Shown one piece after another: positions 8,905 to 18,004 of a stretch of DNA of 64,000 nucleotides; position 1 is the first letter of the stretch, and each line of letters opens with the position of its first letter. Position numbers and translations under genes: made by a program. Below the pieces are notes generated by a model. That model ran no database searches. It saw only the letters and a program-made list of their open reading frames with translations, and was not told the origin of the DNA. The stretch is taken from NCBI GenBank assembly GCA_045587545.1, contig JAZNCN010000010.1:62001-126000 (forward strand), given 5' to 3'. Origin of the DNA: Caccoplasma_A sp045587545 (GTDB lineage Bacteria; Bacteroidota; Bacteroidia; Bacteroidales; G3-4614).

Positions 8905-10203
8905 ATGAATTTTAACTTTGTAGAAGAACTTCGCTGGAGAGGAATGATACACGATATCATGCCCGGAACTGAAGAACAATTGCAAAAAGAGATGACTGTT
9001 GCATATGTAGGAATAGACCCAACAGCCGACTCTTTGCACATAGGACACCTTGTAGGAGTAATGATGCTTCGCCATTTTCAAAGAGCAGGGCACAAACCCC
9101 TTGCCCTAATAGGAGGAGCAACAGGAATGATAGGCGACCCCTCAATGAAGTCGCAAGAACGTAATCTCTTAGACGAAGCAACTCTCCGCCACAACCAAGA
9201 GGCAATAAAGAAGCAACTGTCAAAATTCTTAGATTTTGATTCAGATGCACCTAACAGTGCCGAGATGGTAAACAACTATGATTGGATGAAAGAGTTCTCA
9301 TTCCTTGACTTCATTCGCGAAGTAGGAAAACATATAACAGTAAACTATATGATGGCAAAAGACTCTGTTAAACGTCGCTTAGCAGGAGAAGGCACATCAG
9401 GTTTATCATTTACAGAGTTTTCATACCAACTTGTACAAGGATATGACTTCACATACCTAAACAAAACAAAAGGGTGTAAATTACAAATGGGAGGCTCTGA
9501 TCAGTGGGGAAATATCACCACAGGAACAGAACTAATACGACGAATGAATAACGACGAAGCATTTGCATTGACTTGCCCATTAATAACAAAAGCCGACGGA
9601 GGAAAATTCGGAAAAACAGAATCGGGTAACGTATGGTTGGATCCACGCTACACATCACCATACAAATTCTACCAATTCTGGTTAAACGTAGGCGATGCTG
9701 ATGCTGAGAAATATATAAAAATATTTACCTCACTAACAAAAGAGGAGATTGAAAAATTGATAGAGGAGCAAAACGCAGCACCCCATCTACGCCCCTTACA
9801 AAAGAGATTAGCAGAAGAGGTAACCGTAATGGTTCACTCACGCGAAGCATACGAAGCAGCCGTAGCAGCATCACAAATACTATTTGGAGGAGCAACATCT
9901 GATGCACTTCGCAAAATTGACGAAGAGACACTACTAAGCGTATTTGAAGGAGTACCCCAATTTGAGATAAGCAAAGAGGAGTTAAAAGATGGAATAAAAG
10001 CAGTTGACCTATTAGCAGAAAAGAGTGCAGTATTCCCCTCAAAAGGCGAGATGCGTAAAACCGTACAAGGTGGCGGTGTTATGATAAATAAAGAGAAACT
10101 AACAACATTTGACCAGATAATAGACGAAAATGCTTTATTAAACGGCAAATATATATTGGCACAACGAGGCAAAAAGAACTATTTCTTAATAATTGCGAAA
10201 TAA
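8905..10203 (+). CDS. tyrS: Tyrosyl-tRNA synthetase
   Basis: 432 residues, full length. It charges tRNA-Tyr. Class I signatures are DSLHIGHLVG (HIGH motif near 45), the tyrosine-binding QGYDFTYL near 176 and QMGGSDQWGNI near 195, and the KMSKS-equivalent KFGKTESGN near 234. The C-terminal S4-like RNA-binding domain (GEMRKTVQGGGVMIN) is present. It starts 60 bp after the TatD-like gene, with a promoter-like TAACTTCG between them. Confidence 0.97.
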   Translation: MNFNFVEELRWRGMIHDIMPGTEEQLQKEMTVAYVGIDPTADSLHIGHLVGVMMLRHFQRAGHKPLALIGGATGMIGDPSMKSQERNLLDEATLRHNQEAIKKQLSKFLDFDSDAPNSAEMVNNYDWMKEFSFLDFIREVGKHITVNYMMAKDSVKRRLAGEGTSGLSFTEFSYQLVQGYDFTYLNKTKGCKLQMGGSDQWGNITTGTELIRRMNNDEAFALTCPLITKADGGKFGKTESGNVWLDPRYTSPYKFYQFWLNVGDADAEKYIKIFTSLTKEEIEKLIEEQNAAPHLRPLQKRLAEEVTVMVHSREAYEAAVAASQILFGGATSDALRKIDEETLLSVFEGVPQFEISKEELKDGIKAVDLLAEKSAVFPSKGEMRKTVQGGGVMINKEKLTTFDQIIDENALLNGKYILAQRGKKNYFLIIAK

Positions 10204-10220
10204 TTTTTAGCAAAAATCTT

Positions 10221-10249
10221 TTGCAATTAAAAAATTTGCATTATCTTTG
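10221..10249 (+). promoter_or_regulatory. Promoter of tRNA-Gln
   Basis: A TTG at 10221-10223 (within TTTTG) is followed 18 bp later by TATCTTTG at 10242-10249. This is a nearly ideal Bacteroidota -33/-7 pair, about 40 bp before the tRNA. Confidence 0.8.
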
Positions 10250-10289
10250 CACCCGTTACGCAAGGTTAAGACCTGCGAACAATAAGGAT

Positions 10290-10360
10290 TGTCTTATGGT
10301 GTAATGGTAGCACTGCAGTTTTTGGTTCTGCCTGTCTAGGTTCGAATCCTGGTAAGACAA
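10290..10360 (+). tRNA. tRNA-Gln (anticodon UUG)
   Basis: 71 nt. The acceptor arms TGTCTTA and TAAGACA pair fully, followed by discriminator A. The anticodon loop TTTTGGT gives UUG (glutamine). The T-arm carries TTCGAAT between CTAGG and CCTGG. The last anticodon-stem pair is a T-T mismatch. The 3' CCA is not encoded. A promoter lies upstream and an intrinsic terminator immediately downstream, so this is a single-gene unit. Confidence 0.95.
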
Positions 10361-10366
10361 CAGAAA

Positions 10367-10389
10367 GGGCGCTAAAGAGCGCCCTTTTT
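10367..10389 (+). terminator. Intrinsic terminator after tRNA-Gln
   Basis: Perfect 7-bp GC-rich stem GGGCGCT/AGCGCCC with loop AAAG, followed by five T residues. The stem can extend by further A-T pairs. Confidence 0.9.
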
Positions 10390-10423
10390 ATTTATATACA
10401 TTCTTTTATTTGCCTCTTTCCTA

Positions 10424-10455
10424 TTTGATAATAATCATAAAAAATAATATCTTTG
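10424..10455 (+). promoter_or_regulatory. Promoter of the CNNM/CBS gene
   Basis: TTTG at 10424-10427, a 20-bp spacer, then TATCTTTG at 10448-10455: a full consensus -33/-7 pair. The predicted transcript start near 10461 places translation initiation at or after 10479. Confidence 0.8.
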
Positions 10456-10478
10456 TCAAAACCTTAAATATCTATATT

Positions 10479-11771
10479 TTGACAGAGATAATAATAATCC
10501 TTATACTGATACTTCTGAACGGAGTCCTATCAATGTCGGAGATAGCCATAATATCTTCGCGACGCACCTATTTGCAAAAAGAGAGTGATAAAGGCAACAA
10601 AAAAGCAAAAACGGCATTAAAACTATTTGATGAGCCGGATAAATTTCTATCAACAGTACAAATAGGAATAACAGCCATAGGAATACTTACAGGTATATTT
10701 TCGGGTGCAACATTAGCAGAAGAGTTTGCCTATATTCTTTCAAGAACCGGCATACCACTAAATTACACACAACCCATAGCAAAAGCATTAATAGTAATAA
10801 TAGTAACATACTTCACCCTTATATTAGGCGAACTTGTTCCAAAACGAATAGGAATGAGTGCATCAGAGAAAGTAGGAATCATAGTTGCCAAACCAATGAA
10901 TATGTTAGCTAAAATAACATCGCCATTCGTAAAACTACTTTCGGCAAGCACCTCACTTATTGTTTCGTTGATGGGAATTAAAGAAGATAGTGGCAAAGTT
11001 ACAGAAGAGGAGATACTATCAATGGTAAAAGAGGGACGTCTTGACGGAGAGGTACAAGAAGTAGAAGAAGACATAATGGAACGTGTGTTCTTACTTGGCG
11101 ACCTTAAAGTAGAATCAATAATGACTCATCGTAGCGAAGTAGTATCAATAAGTAACACAATGAGTCGCGATGAGATAATTGCACTCATAAAAGAGAACGA
11201 TTTTGATACATATCCCATATACTCCGAAAAGGAAGATTCAATAATAGGAGTAGCCACATTCAAGGAGTTAGCATTTGAATTAATACAAAATGAGTTTAAA
11301 TTTGAGAATATAATATCGAAACCTATATATATCCCCGAAAATTTAAGTGTATATAAAGCACTTGAAACAATGAAAGAAAAGTGCGTAACAGAACTTATGG
11401 TATGCGATGAATTTGGGGCATTAGCGGGCGTTATAACCCTCAGAGATATAATGGAGGGATTAGTCGGAAATATAGATGAAGACCCCGATGAACAATCAAT
11501 AGTAAAACGCTCTGAAAAAGAGGAGTGGTTAATTGACGGACAGATACCATTCTACGACTTCCTATCTCACTTTGAGAAAGAGGAACTTTATGATGAAGCC
11601 CCATACAATACCCTTGCAGGACTTATACTTGATAAACTTGAGCATATACCCACTGCAGGAGAAAAACTTGAATGGGATATTTTTAAACTCGAAATAGTTG
11701 ATATGGACGGAGCCAGAATAGACAAAGTTTCTGTATCAGTACTACCAAATACAAAAGATAATGAGGATTAA
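10479..11771 (+). CDS. CNNM/CBS-pair/CorC-HlyC domain membrane protein (hemolysin-C / MgtE-type efflux family)
   Basis: 430 residues from the TTG start used here. Order: a CNNM (DUF21) membrane domain with about four hydrophobic segments in residues 1-150, containing LNGVLSMSEIAIISSRRTYL and LILGELVPKRIGMS; two CBS domains (about 195-310, e.g. VESIMTHRSEVVSI and TELMVCDEFGALAGVITLRDIMEGLVG); and a C-terminal CorC/HlyC domain. Relatives export Mg2+/Co2+ or act as regulators; the hemolysin name is historical. The TTG was chosen because it keeps the first membrane segment and lies 24 bp after a consensus promoter. A frame extension to 10410 would start upstream of that promoter. Confidence 0.88.
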   Translation: MTEIIIILILILLNGVLSMSEIAIISSRRTYLQKESDKGNKKAKTALKLFDEPDKFLSTVQIGITAIGILTGIFSGATLAEEFAYILSRTGIPLNYTQPIAKALIVIIVTYFTLILGELVPKRIGMSASEKVGIIVAKPMNMLAKITSPFVKLLSASTSLIVSLMGIKEDSGKVTEEEILSMVKEGRLDGEVQEVEEDIMERVFLLGDLKVESIMTHRSEVVSISNTMSRDEIIALIKENDFDTYPIYSEKEDSIIGVATFKELAFELIQNEFKFENIISKPIYIPENLSVYKALETMKEKCVTELMVCDEFGALAGVITLRDIMEGLVGNIDEDPDEQSIVKRSEKEEWLIDGQIPFYDFLSHFEKEELYDEAPYNTLAGLILDKLEHIPTAGEKLEWDIFKLEIVDMDGARIDKVSVSVLPNTKDNED

Positions 11772-11950
11772 CCTAACAAAACATTATAGGTTATTGTTTA
11801 TAATGTAAAAACTTGAAATATCCTTGCCTCATTGAATCTTCAAAAACTTCTCAATAAGCCTTTCTAAAATATCATAATTGGGAACAACAATAATAGCCAT
11901 ATAATAAAGAAGGATATTAAATGGGAGATATAAATTTCCAGATAAAAACA

Positions 11951-11983
11951 AAAAAGAGGCACTTTCACAAGTGTCTCTTTTTT
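11951..11983. terminator. Bidirectional terminator between the CNNM/CBS gene and tRNA-Asn
   Basis: Twelve-bp hairpin (11953-11964 with 11969-11980, one G-U pair, loop TCAC) flanked by A-runs on the left and T-runs on the right. It can serve the rightward CNNM/CBS transcript and, with one mismatch, the leftward tRNA-Asn. Nothing else is recognisable between 11772 and 11950. Confidence 0.75.
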
Positions 11984-11984
11984 G

Positions 11985-12058
11985 CTCTTCAGGTTGGACT
12001 TGAACCAACGACCCTCTGATTAACAGTCAGATGCTCTAACCGACTGAGCTACTGAAGA
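11985..12058 (-). tRNA. tRNA-Asn (anticodon GUU)
   Basis: 74 nt on the minus strand. Acceptor arms TCTTCAG/CTGAAGA pair fully with discriminator G. D-arm GCTCAGTCGGTTAGAGC is canonical. The anticodon stem TCTGA/TCAGA encloses loop CTGTTAA, giving GUU (asparagine). The T-loop TTCAAGT is present. CCA is not encoded. Confidence 0.95.
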
Positions 12059-12093
12059 AGATTTTAGCACACCTTATTACGGAAATGCGACTG

Positions 12094-12124
12094 CAAAAGT
12101 AACCCCAATTTTCCAATTATGCAA
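12094..12124 (-). promoter_or_regulatory. Promoter of tRNA-Asn
   Basis: Read on the minus strand: TTG (12122-12124), a 20-bp spacer, TACTTTTG (12094-12101). This is a good TAnnTTTG-type promoter about 36 bp before the tRNA. Confidence 0.65.
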
Positions 12125-12207
12125 CAAATTGCCCTATTTTTTTGTAAAAAGAGTAGTAAAAAAGGTAAAATAGTGGCTCACAAACCATATTCTTAATGAT
12201 TTTTATA

Positions 12208-12238
12208 TTGCAGATACCATAAAAGATAACTACCTTAG
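12208..12238 (+). promoter_or_regulatory. Promoter of the S41 protease gene
   Basis: TTG (12208-12210), a 20-bp spacer, then TACCTTAG (12231-12238), a one-base variant of TAnnTTTG, 21 bp before the ATG. Confidence 0.6.
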
Positions 12239-12259
12239 CACTTTAAAATAACATTTCAT

Positions 12260-13915
12260 ATGAAAAAACTATTAAAACCAATATTATTCCCTCTTATAGC
12301 TATAGCCATATCAGCAAATTGTTATGCCGATAAAAAAAATTTTGAGCTCATAAAGAATACCGATATATTCAATGCCATACTTAAAGAGTTATCGCTTTTT
12401 TATGTTGATTCAATAGATGCCGAAAAAATAATAGGCAACGGAATAAAGAGTATGCTCTATTCTCTTGATCCCTATACAACATACATTCCTAAATCGGAAG
12501 AACATGACCTTAAATTTATGACTACGGGTGAATATGCAGGAGTTGGAGCATTAATATCTCCACGCGACTCTCTTATTCAAATATCAAGCATATACGAAGG
12601 CAACCCGGCACAAATTGGAGGAATGAAACCCGGCGATTTGATTTTAGAAATAAACGGAGAATCAATGATCGGGAAAAACAACGATTACGTAAGCAACCAC
12701 CTACGAGGCAAAGCCAACACTTTAGCCGTTGTAAAGGTAAAACGCCCTATGGTTGATACAATTGTTACACTTAACATAACACGTAAAAAAATATATATCC
12801 CCGCAGTATCATACTATGGAATAATAGAAGAGGGAATAGGATATATATATTTATCATCATTTAATACTCAAGCAGCATCAGAGGTAAAAGAGGCTCTTAA
12901 AGATTTAAAAAAGAGAGAAAATATAAAATCATTGATTTTAGATTTGCGTGGGAACCCCGGAGGATTATTAGATGAGGCCATAGGAGTTGTAAACCTTTTT
13001 GTTCCCAAAGGAAAAACAATATTGGAGACAAAAGGTAAAGTAAAACAACAAGAACGCATATATAAAACATCGCAATCGCCCATTGACACTACAATGCCAC
13101 TTGCCGTAATTGTAAGTAACGAAAGTGCATCAGCCTCAGAGATTGTAGCAGGAGCATTACAAGATCTTGACAGAGCAGTTATTGTAGGAGATAGGACCTT
13201 TGGTAAAGGATTAGTTCAAACAACACGACCCTTACCTCACGATGGAACTCTTAAGATTACAACAGCAAAATATTATATTCCAAGCGGACGACTTATTCAG
13301 GCAATAGATTACTCACACCGTAACCCTGATGGCTCGGTTGGACGTATCCCTGATTCTCTTACAACAGAATTTAAAACAGCCGCAGGACGTATAGTACGTG
13401 ATGGAGGAGGTATAACCCCTGATATAAAACACGAATACCCCAAACAATCAAACATCATATATTATTTGGTAAAAGATTACCATATATTTGACTTCGCGAC
13501 TCAATATGCAACAAAACACAAAAACATTCCTCTACCCGGTGAGTTTTCTCTAACAGACGAAGAGTATGATGAATTTAAAAAGATGTTGAAAGAGAGAAAC
13601 TTCACATACGACCGAGAGAGCATCAGTCTATTGAAGAAGCTAAAAGAACTTGCCGAATTTGAAGGATATATGGATATTGCAGGAGAGACATTTGAAACCC
13701 TTCAAAAACAATTAGAACACAATATAGATAAAGATTTAGAGACTTTTAAGGAGGCAATAAAGAAAGAGTTAGAGAGCGAAATAGTAGAGAGATACTACTA
13801 CACCAAAGGTAGCATGGAACGTGCCGTTAAAGATGACACATGCATAAAAGAGGCAACTACTATTTTGAATAACCCTGAAGAGTATAAAAATATTCTTTCC
13901 CCAAAAGAAAAATAG
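12260..13915 (+). CDS. S41-family C-terminal processing peptidase
   Basis: 551 residues. An N-terminal hydrophobic signal segment (to about residue 23, ending in NCYA) directs it to the periplasm. A PDZ domain (about 85-165, GDLILEINGES) selects substrates, and the S41 protease domain follows, with the catalytic serine in SASASEIVAGAL (near 290) and lysine in FGKGLVQT (near 315). Relatives CtpA/Prc trim the C-termini of envelope proteins. The roughly 150-residue tail after the protease core is helical, as in other Bacteroidota members. It has its own promoter-like element and is followed after 2 bp by a Nudix gene. Confidence 0.93.
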   Translation: MKKLLKPILFPLIAIAISANCYADKKNFELIKNTDIFNAILKELSLFYVDSIDAEKIIGNGIKSMLYSLDPYTTYIPKSEEHDLKFMTTGEYAGVGALISPRDSLIQISSIYEGNPAQIGGMKPGDLILEINGESMIGKNNDYVSNHLRGKANTLAVVKVKRPMVDTIVTLNITRKKIYIPAVSYYGIIEEGIGYIYLSSFNTQAASEVKEALKDLKKRENIKSLILDLRGNPGGLLDEAIGVVNLFVPKGKTILETKGKVKQQERIYKTSQSPIDTTMPLAVIVSNESASASEIVAGALQDLDRAVIVGDRTFGKGLVQTTRPLPHDGTLKITTAKYYIPSGRLIQAIDYSHRNPDGSVGRIPDSLTTEFKTAAGRIVRDGGGITPDIKHEYPKQSNIIYYLVKDYHIFDFATQYATKHKNIPLPGEFSLTDEEYDEFKKMLKERNFTYDRESISLLKKLKELAEFEGYMDIAGETFETLQKQLEHNIDKDLETFKEAIKKELESEIVERYYYTKGSMERAVKDDTCIKEATTILNNPEEYKNILSPKEK

Positions 13916-13917
13916 AT

Positions 13918-14448
13918 ATGGCACACCCTCTTGATAAGTTCAGATTCTGCCCGGCATGCGGTTCAAACAAATTTGAGGAGAACAATGCATATTCAAAGAG
14001 ATGTGCCGATTGCGGTTTTACATACTACGATAATCCCAAAGCTGCAACTGTTGCCATAATCATGAATAAAAAAGGGGAGATATTGGTATGCCGACGAGCA
14101 AAAGAGCCAGCAAAGGGAACACTTGACCTACCGGGAGGATTTACCGATATAGGAGAGACTGCAGAAAATGGAGTAATTCGCGAAGTAAAAGAGGAGACAG
14201 GATTAGATGTTACAGAAGTTACATTTCTCTTCTCAAAACCCAACATCTACCCATTTTCAGGAATGGTAGTAAATACAATGGATCTCTTCTTCATATGTAA
14301 AGTTGATACAGACAAAAAGCCATTAGCAAATGACGACGTGGCAGAAACATTTTATGTACCCCTTCAAGAATTAAAACCTGAAGAGTTTGGGTTGCGTTCA
14401 ATCAGCGAAGCTATAGCCGATATTAAATTATTAGCTAACAACCTATAA
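13918..14448 (+). CDS. Nudix hydrolase with N-terminal zinc ribbon
   Basis: 176 residues. Cysteines 11, 14, 29 and 32 (CPAC...CADC) form a zinc ribbon like that of NudC/NADH pyrophosphatase-type proteins. The Nudix box (residues 74-96; key residues G-x5-E-x7-REVKEETG) is intact, so pyrophosphate hydrolysis of a nucleotide derivative is expected. The substrate cannot be read from the sequence: at 176 residues it lacks the extra domain of NudC, so NADH specificity is not assumed. It is co-directional with the S41 protease gene, 2 bp after it. Confidence 0.88.
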   Translation: MAHPLDKFRFCPACGSNKFEENNAYSKRCADCGFTYYDNPKAATVAIIMNKKGEILVCRRAKEPAKGTLDLPGGFTDIGETAENGVIREVKEETGLDVTEVTFLFSKPNIYPFSGMVVNTMDLFFICKVDTDKKPLANDDVAETFYVPLQELKPEEFGLRSISEAIADIKLLANNL

Positions 14449-15285
14449 TTAATCTTTTATTTGTAAAATTTGCAGAGGGATATTGCCAATCTTTGCAGCT
14501 ATTTCAGAAAAAGAGCTATAAAAACTGCCGTAAATCTTCTCTGTTTTTGACAAAAACCACATCTCTTTAACAGCCTCCTTTATACCCTCCTCGCTATTAC
14601 GGTTACAATCAGTCTCTATTGACAGAATTTTATCACCAAAAATATCTCTCAAATATTTCTTGGTAGCCTTATCATCAGTAGCCAAATAAAACTTTGTATC
14701 AGAACATATTTCAACCTCACGATGCATTGCATCAATAAATAACTCAATCGGGGAACGTTCAATAGATTGAACATTATCAGTTCTACGAATATGGATACCA
14801 ATAGTCCTTTCAGCAAAATTGCTGCTGAAATAGCTATCAATATCTAAAATAATATCATTTGCGGGGATAAAATTGTCAGATAATGAAGAGGAGTAATCAC
14901 CAAAATCATAGCAACTCTCAATCAAAACTTTACCACTATTCTTTATAATATCTTCCAATTTCCCTTCGTTCCTTAATTTTACAAACTCCGATGAATATAT
15001 ACAACGATTAAAATAGAGAGGAGCTGTTATGAACGGCAACCAAAGAGTATGACGACGAGGAGAACGATATATAAAACGGTCAAAAAATGTAGCCTCCTTA
15101 ACACTCAGCTTATCATACAAAGGCATCTTAAAAATAGAGGTAAACGAAGCATTCAACTCAAAGTTCTTAAACCATATAATAGTCAATGGAATATCATTAA
15201 TTTTAGCTAACTCCAACGTTGCATTAATAGCCCTTACTCTATTTGCCAATCCTCCATAAGGGACAAGATATATCTCTCTCTTCAT
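14449..15285 (-). CDS. Fucosyltransferase-like glycosyltransferase (GT11/GT23-type GDP-sugar fold)
   Basis: 278 residues. The motif GIHIRRTDN (about 162-170) matches the HxRRxD GDP-fucose-binding motif shared by alpha-1,2-, alpha-1,6- and protein O-fucosyltransferases. The N-terminal YLVPYGGLANRVRAI resembles the glycine-rich start of GT11/NodZ-like enzymes. FYLATDDKATKKYL near 196 and IYGSFYSSFSEIAAKIG near 254 fit the last conserved motifs. It probably adds a deoxyhexose to a surface glycan, but there is no glycan cluster around it. Its stop codon abuts the Nudix gene stop. It is transcribed away from mutS, with a TACTTTTG element (15303-15310, minus strand) upstream. Confidence 0.72.
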   Translation of the reverse strand: MKREIYLVPYGGLANRVRAINATLELAKINDIPLTIIWFKNFELNASFTSIFKMPLYDKLSVKEATFFDRFIYRSPRRHTLWLPFITAPLYFNRCIYSSEFVKLRNEGKLEDIIKNSGKVLIESCYDFGDYSSSLSDNFIPANDIILDIDSYFSSNFAERTIGIHIRRTDNVQSIERSPIELFIDAMHREVEICSDTKFYLATDDKATKKYLRDIFGDKILSIETDCNRNSEEGIKEAVKEMWFLSKTEKIYGSFYSSFSEIAAKIGNIPLQILQIKD

Positions 15286-15302
15286 AATAGTAAAATTCTT
15301 TA

Positions 15303-15310
15303 CAAAAGTA
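15303..15310 (-). promoter_or_regulatory. -7 element for the glycosyltransferase gene
   Basis: On the minus strand this reads TACTTTTG (TAnnTTTG), 18 bp before the ATG of the leftward gene. No clear -33 partner is seen. Confidence 0.45.
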
Positions 15311-15325
15311 TATTAAAAATTCATC

Positions 15326-15356
15326 TTGTAAAAGAGTCATATTTTTAGTAATTTCG
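15326..15356 (+). promoter_or_regulatory. Promoter of mutS
   Basis: TTG (15326-15328), a 20-bp spacer, TAATTTCG (15349-15356), 24 bp before the mutS ATG. Confidence 0.6.
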
Positions 15357-15380
15357 CAACATACATGAAACAGATATAAA

Positions 15381-17990
15381 ATGGCAGGCAAAATAGCAGA
15401 AACTCCACTAATGAAACAGTATATCGAGATGAAAGGAAAACATCCCGATGCCATATTGCTATTCAGAGTAGGAGACTTTTATGAAACATTCTCCGACGAT
15501 GCGATAACAGCCTCTGAGATTTTGGGAATAACCCTTACACGCAGAGCAAATGGAGCTGCTCAATTTGTTGAGTTGGCAGGATTTCCGCACCATGCTTTAG
15601 ACGCCTATCTGCCTAAACTTGTAAGGGCAGGCAAACGTGTAGCAATATGCGAGCAACTTGAAGACCCCAAATTGACTAAAAAATTGGTAAAACGTGGCAT
15701 TACAGAGTTGGTAACACCCGGAGTGTCAATAAACGACAATGTATTAAATCATAAAGAGAACAACTTTGTTGCCGCACTTCATTTTGACCGTCATGCCTGT
15801 GGAGTAGCATTTCTTGATATATCAACAGGAGAGTTCCTAACAGCTGAAGGCAGTTTTGACCATATCGATAAACTTCTGAATAGTTTTGCCCCCAAAGAGA
15901 TTTTGATTGAACGAGGCAAACGCGACCTCTTTACATCAAAATTCGGTGGCAGATTTTTAATATTTGAGTTAGATGATTGGATATTTACATTTGATGCTAC
16001 CAATCAACGATTACTGAAACATTTTGAGACAAAAAATCTCAAAGGTTTCGGAGTGGAACATCTCAAATTGGGAATAGTGGCATCAGGAGCAATATTACAC
16101 TATCTTGACATAACACAACATACGCACATTTCTCATATAACCACCTTATCAAGAGTTGAAGAAGAGCGATATGTAAGATTAGATAAATTTACCCTTCGCA
16201 GTCTTGAAATACTATCGCCCATGAACGAAGGCGGAAAATCTCTTTTAGAGGTTATTGACCGCACTCTAACCCCAATGGGAAGCCGTATGATGCGCCGTTG
16301 GCTTACATTCCCATTAAAAGATGTAGCAGCCATAAATCGCAGATTAGATGTAGTTGAGTATTTCTTTAAAGTTCCGGAAGAGAAAGAGGCACTTGAAGGT
16401 CACATGTCGCTAATTGGCGATCTTGAACGCCTAACCTCAAAAGTTGCTGTCGGCAGAGTAACTCCAAGAGAAATGGTTCAACTCAAAGTTGCACTTAAAG
16501 CAATAGAACCTATTAAAGCTATATGCGCAGAGACAGAGAATAGCGTATTAGAAACTATAGCAAAAGAGTTGGATTTATGTTATGAGATAAGAGAGAGAAT
16601 TGAGAGAGAAATTTCACCCGACGCTCCATCATTGATAAACAAAGGAGGTATAATCCGCGAAGGAGTAAACGAGGAGTTAGACGAACTACGTCAAATGTCA
16701 GGCTCAGGCAAAGAGTACCTTTTGCATATACAACAACGCGAAAGCGAAGCAACAGGAATTCCATCGCTTAAAATAAGCTACAATAACGTATTCGGCTACT
16801 ACATTGAGGTGCGCAATACACACAAAGATAAAGTTCCCGAAGGGTGGATAAGAAAACAGACCCTTACAAATGCCGAACGCTATATTACACAAGAATTAAA
16901 AGAGTACGAAGAGAAGATATTAGGAGCAGAAGAGAAAATACTTGCTATTGAAGGCCGTCTTTTTGGAGAGTTGGTTGAAGCCACAATGACAAGTATAAGC
17001 GCTATGCAACGCAATGCCGCAATACTTGCGCGTATGGATTGTCTATTATCATTTAGCACCGTTGCAAGAGAGAACAAATATATACGCCCCATTATTGACG
17101 AGAGTCTATCACTCGATATAGAGGAAGGACGTCACCCTGTAATAGAGAAACAACTTCCTCCAGGAGAGGAGTATATAACCAACTCCCTACACCTTGATAA
17201 CGAAGGTGAACAGATTATGATAATAACCGGTCCCAATATGGCAGGTAAATCAGCTCTATTACGACAAACTGCATTAATAACCATAATGGCTCAAACCGGT
17301 TGTTTTGTACCGGCACAATCAGCAAGAATAGGAATAGTAGATAAAGTATTTACTCGCGTGGGAGCTTCTGACAACATATCTCTCGGAGAATCAACATTCA
17401 TGGTTGAGATGAATGAAGCCGCCTACATTCTCAACAATATCTCTGAACGCAGTTTGGTCCTATTTGACGAACTCGGCAGAGGAACAAGCACATATGACGG
17501 AATATCAATAGCATGGGCTATTGTTGAACATATACACGAAAACGAAAGAGGAAAAGCAAAAACACTCTTTGCTACACACTACCACGAACTCAATGAGATG
17601 GAAAAAGAGTTCAAAAGAATTGTCAATTACAACGTATCGGTAAAAGAGGTTGACAACAAAGTAGTATTCTTACGCAAACTCATACGTGGAGGAAGTGAAC
17701 ATAGTTTTGGTATTCATGTTGCAAAAATGGCAGGAATGCCACGCAATATAGTTAGTCGTGCCGACGATATACTTAAAGAGTTGGAGAAAGGCAGCGAAAA
17801 CAGAGATATTTCAAAACCCATTCCATCAGCATTCAAAGCAGGAGGCATGCAACTATCGCTATACCAACTTGACGACCCGGTATTATCAAACATACGAAGC
17901 GAAATATTGGGGTTGGATATAAACAACCTCACACCGGTTGAAGCATTGAATAAATTAAATGAGATTAAAAAAATTCTTTTAGGAAGATAA
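15381..17990 (+). CDS. mutS: MutS, DNA mismatch recognition ATPase
   Basis: 869 residues, full length. MutS recognises mispairs and small loops and starts mismatch repair. The N-terminal mismatch-binding domain carries the F-x-E wedge motif within LFRVGDFYETFSDDA (about 29-43). The ATPase domain has Walker A GPNMAGKS (near 617), signature FTRVGASDNI, Walker B LFDELGRGTSTYDG (near 695) and the ATHYHEL histidine loop. The C-terminal helix-turn-helix dimerisation region ends the protein. A U32 gene starts 14 bp downstream. Confidence 0.97.
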   Translation: MAGKIAETPLMKQYIEMKGKHPDAILLFRVGDFYETFSDDAITASEILGITLTRRANGAAQFVELAGFPHHALDAYLPKLVRAGKRVAICEQLEDPKLTKKLVKRGITELVTPGVSINDNVLNHKENNFVAALHFDRHACGVAFLDISTGEFLTAEGSFDHIDKLLNSFAPKEILIERGKRDLFTSKFGGRFLIFELDDWIFTFDATNQRLLKHFETKNLKGFGVEHLKLGIVASGAILHYLDITQHTHISHITTLSRVEEERYVRLDKFTLRSLEILSPMNEGGKSLLEVIDRTLTPMGSRMMRRWLTFPLKDVAAINRRLDVVEYFFKVPEEKEALEGHMSLIGDLERLTSKVAVGRVTPREMVQLKVALKAIEPIKAICAETENSVLETIAKELDLCYEIRERIEREISPDAPSLINKGGIIREGVNEELDELRQMSGSGKEYLLHIQQRESEATGIPSLKISYNNVFGYYIEVRNTHKDKVPEGWIRKQTLTNAERYITQELKEYEEKILGAEEKILAIEGRLFGELVEATMTSISAMQRNAAILARMDCLLSFSTVARENKYIRPIIDESLSLDIEEGRHPVIEKQLPPGEEYITNSLHLDNEGEQIMIITGPNMAGKSALLRQTALITIMAQTGCFVPAQSARIGIVDKVFTRVGASDNISLGESTFMVEMNEAAYILNNISERSLVLFDELGRGTSTYDGISIAWAIVEHIHENERGKAKTLFATHYHELNEMEKEFKRIVNYNVSVKEVDNKVVFLRKLIRGGSEHSFGIHVAKMAGMPRNIVSRADDILKELEKGSENRDISKPIPSAFKAGGMQLSLYQLDDPVLSNIRSEILGLDINNLTPVEALNKLNEIKKILLGR

Positions 17991-18004
17991 AATATAAACC
18001 CGTT

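Noticed and set aside
10410..10478. N-terminal extension of the CNNM/CBS protein to 10410
   Set aside because: It starts upstream of the consensus promoter and predicted transcript start at about 10461, so it would not be transcribed from it.
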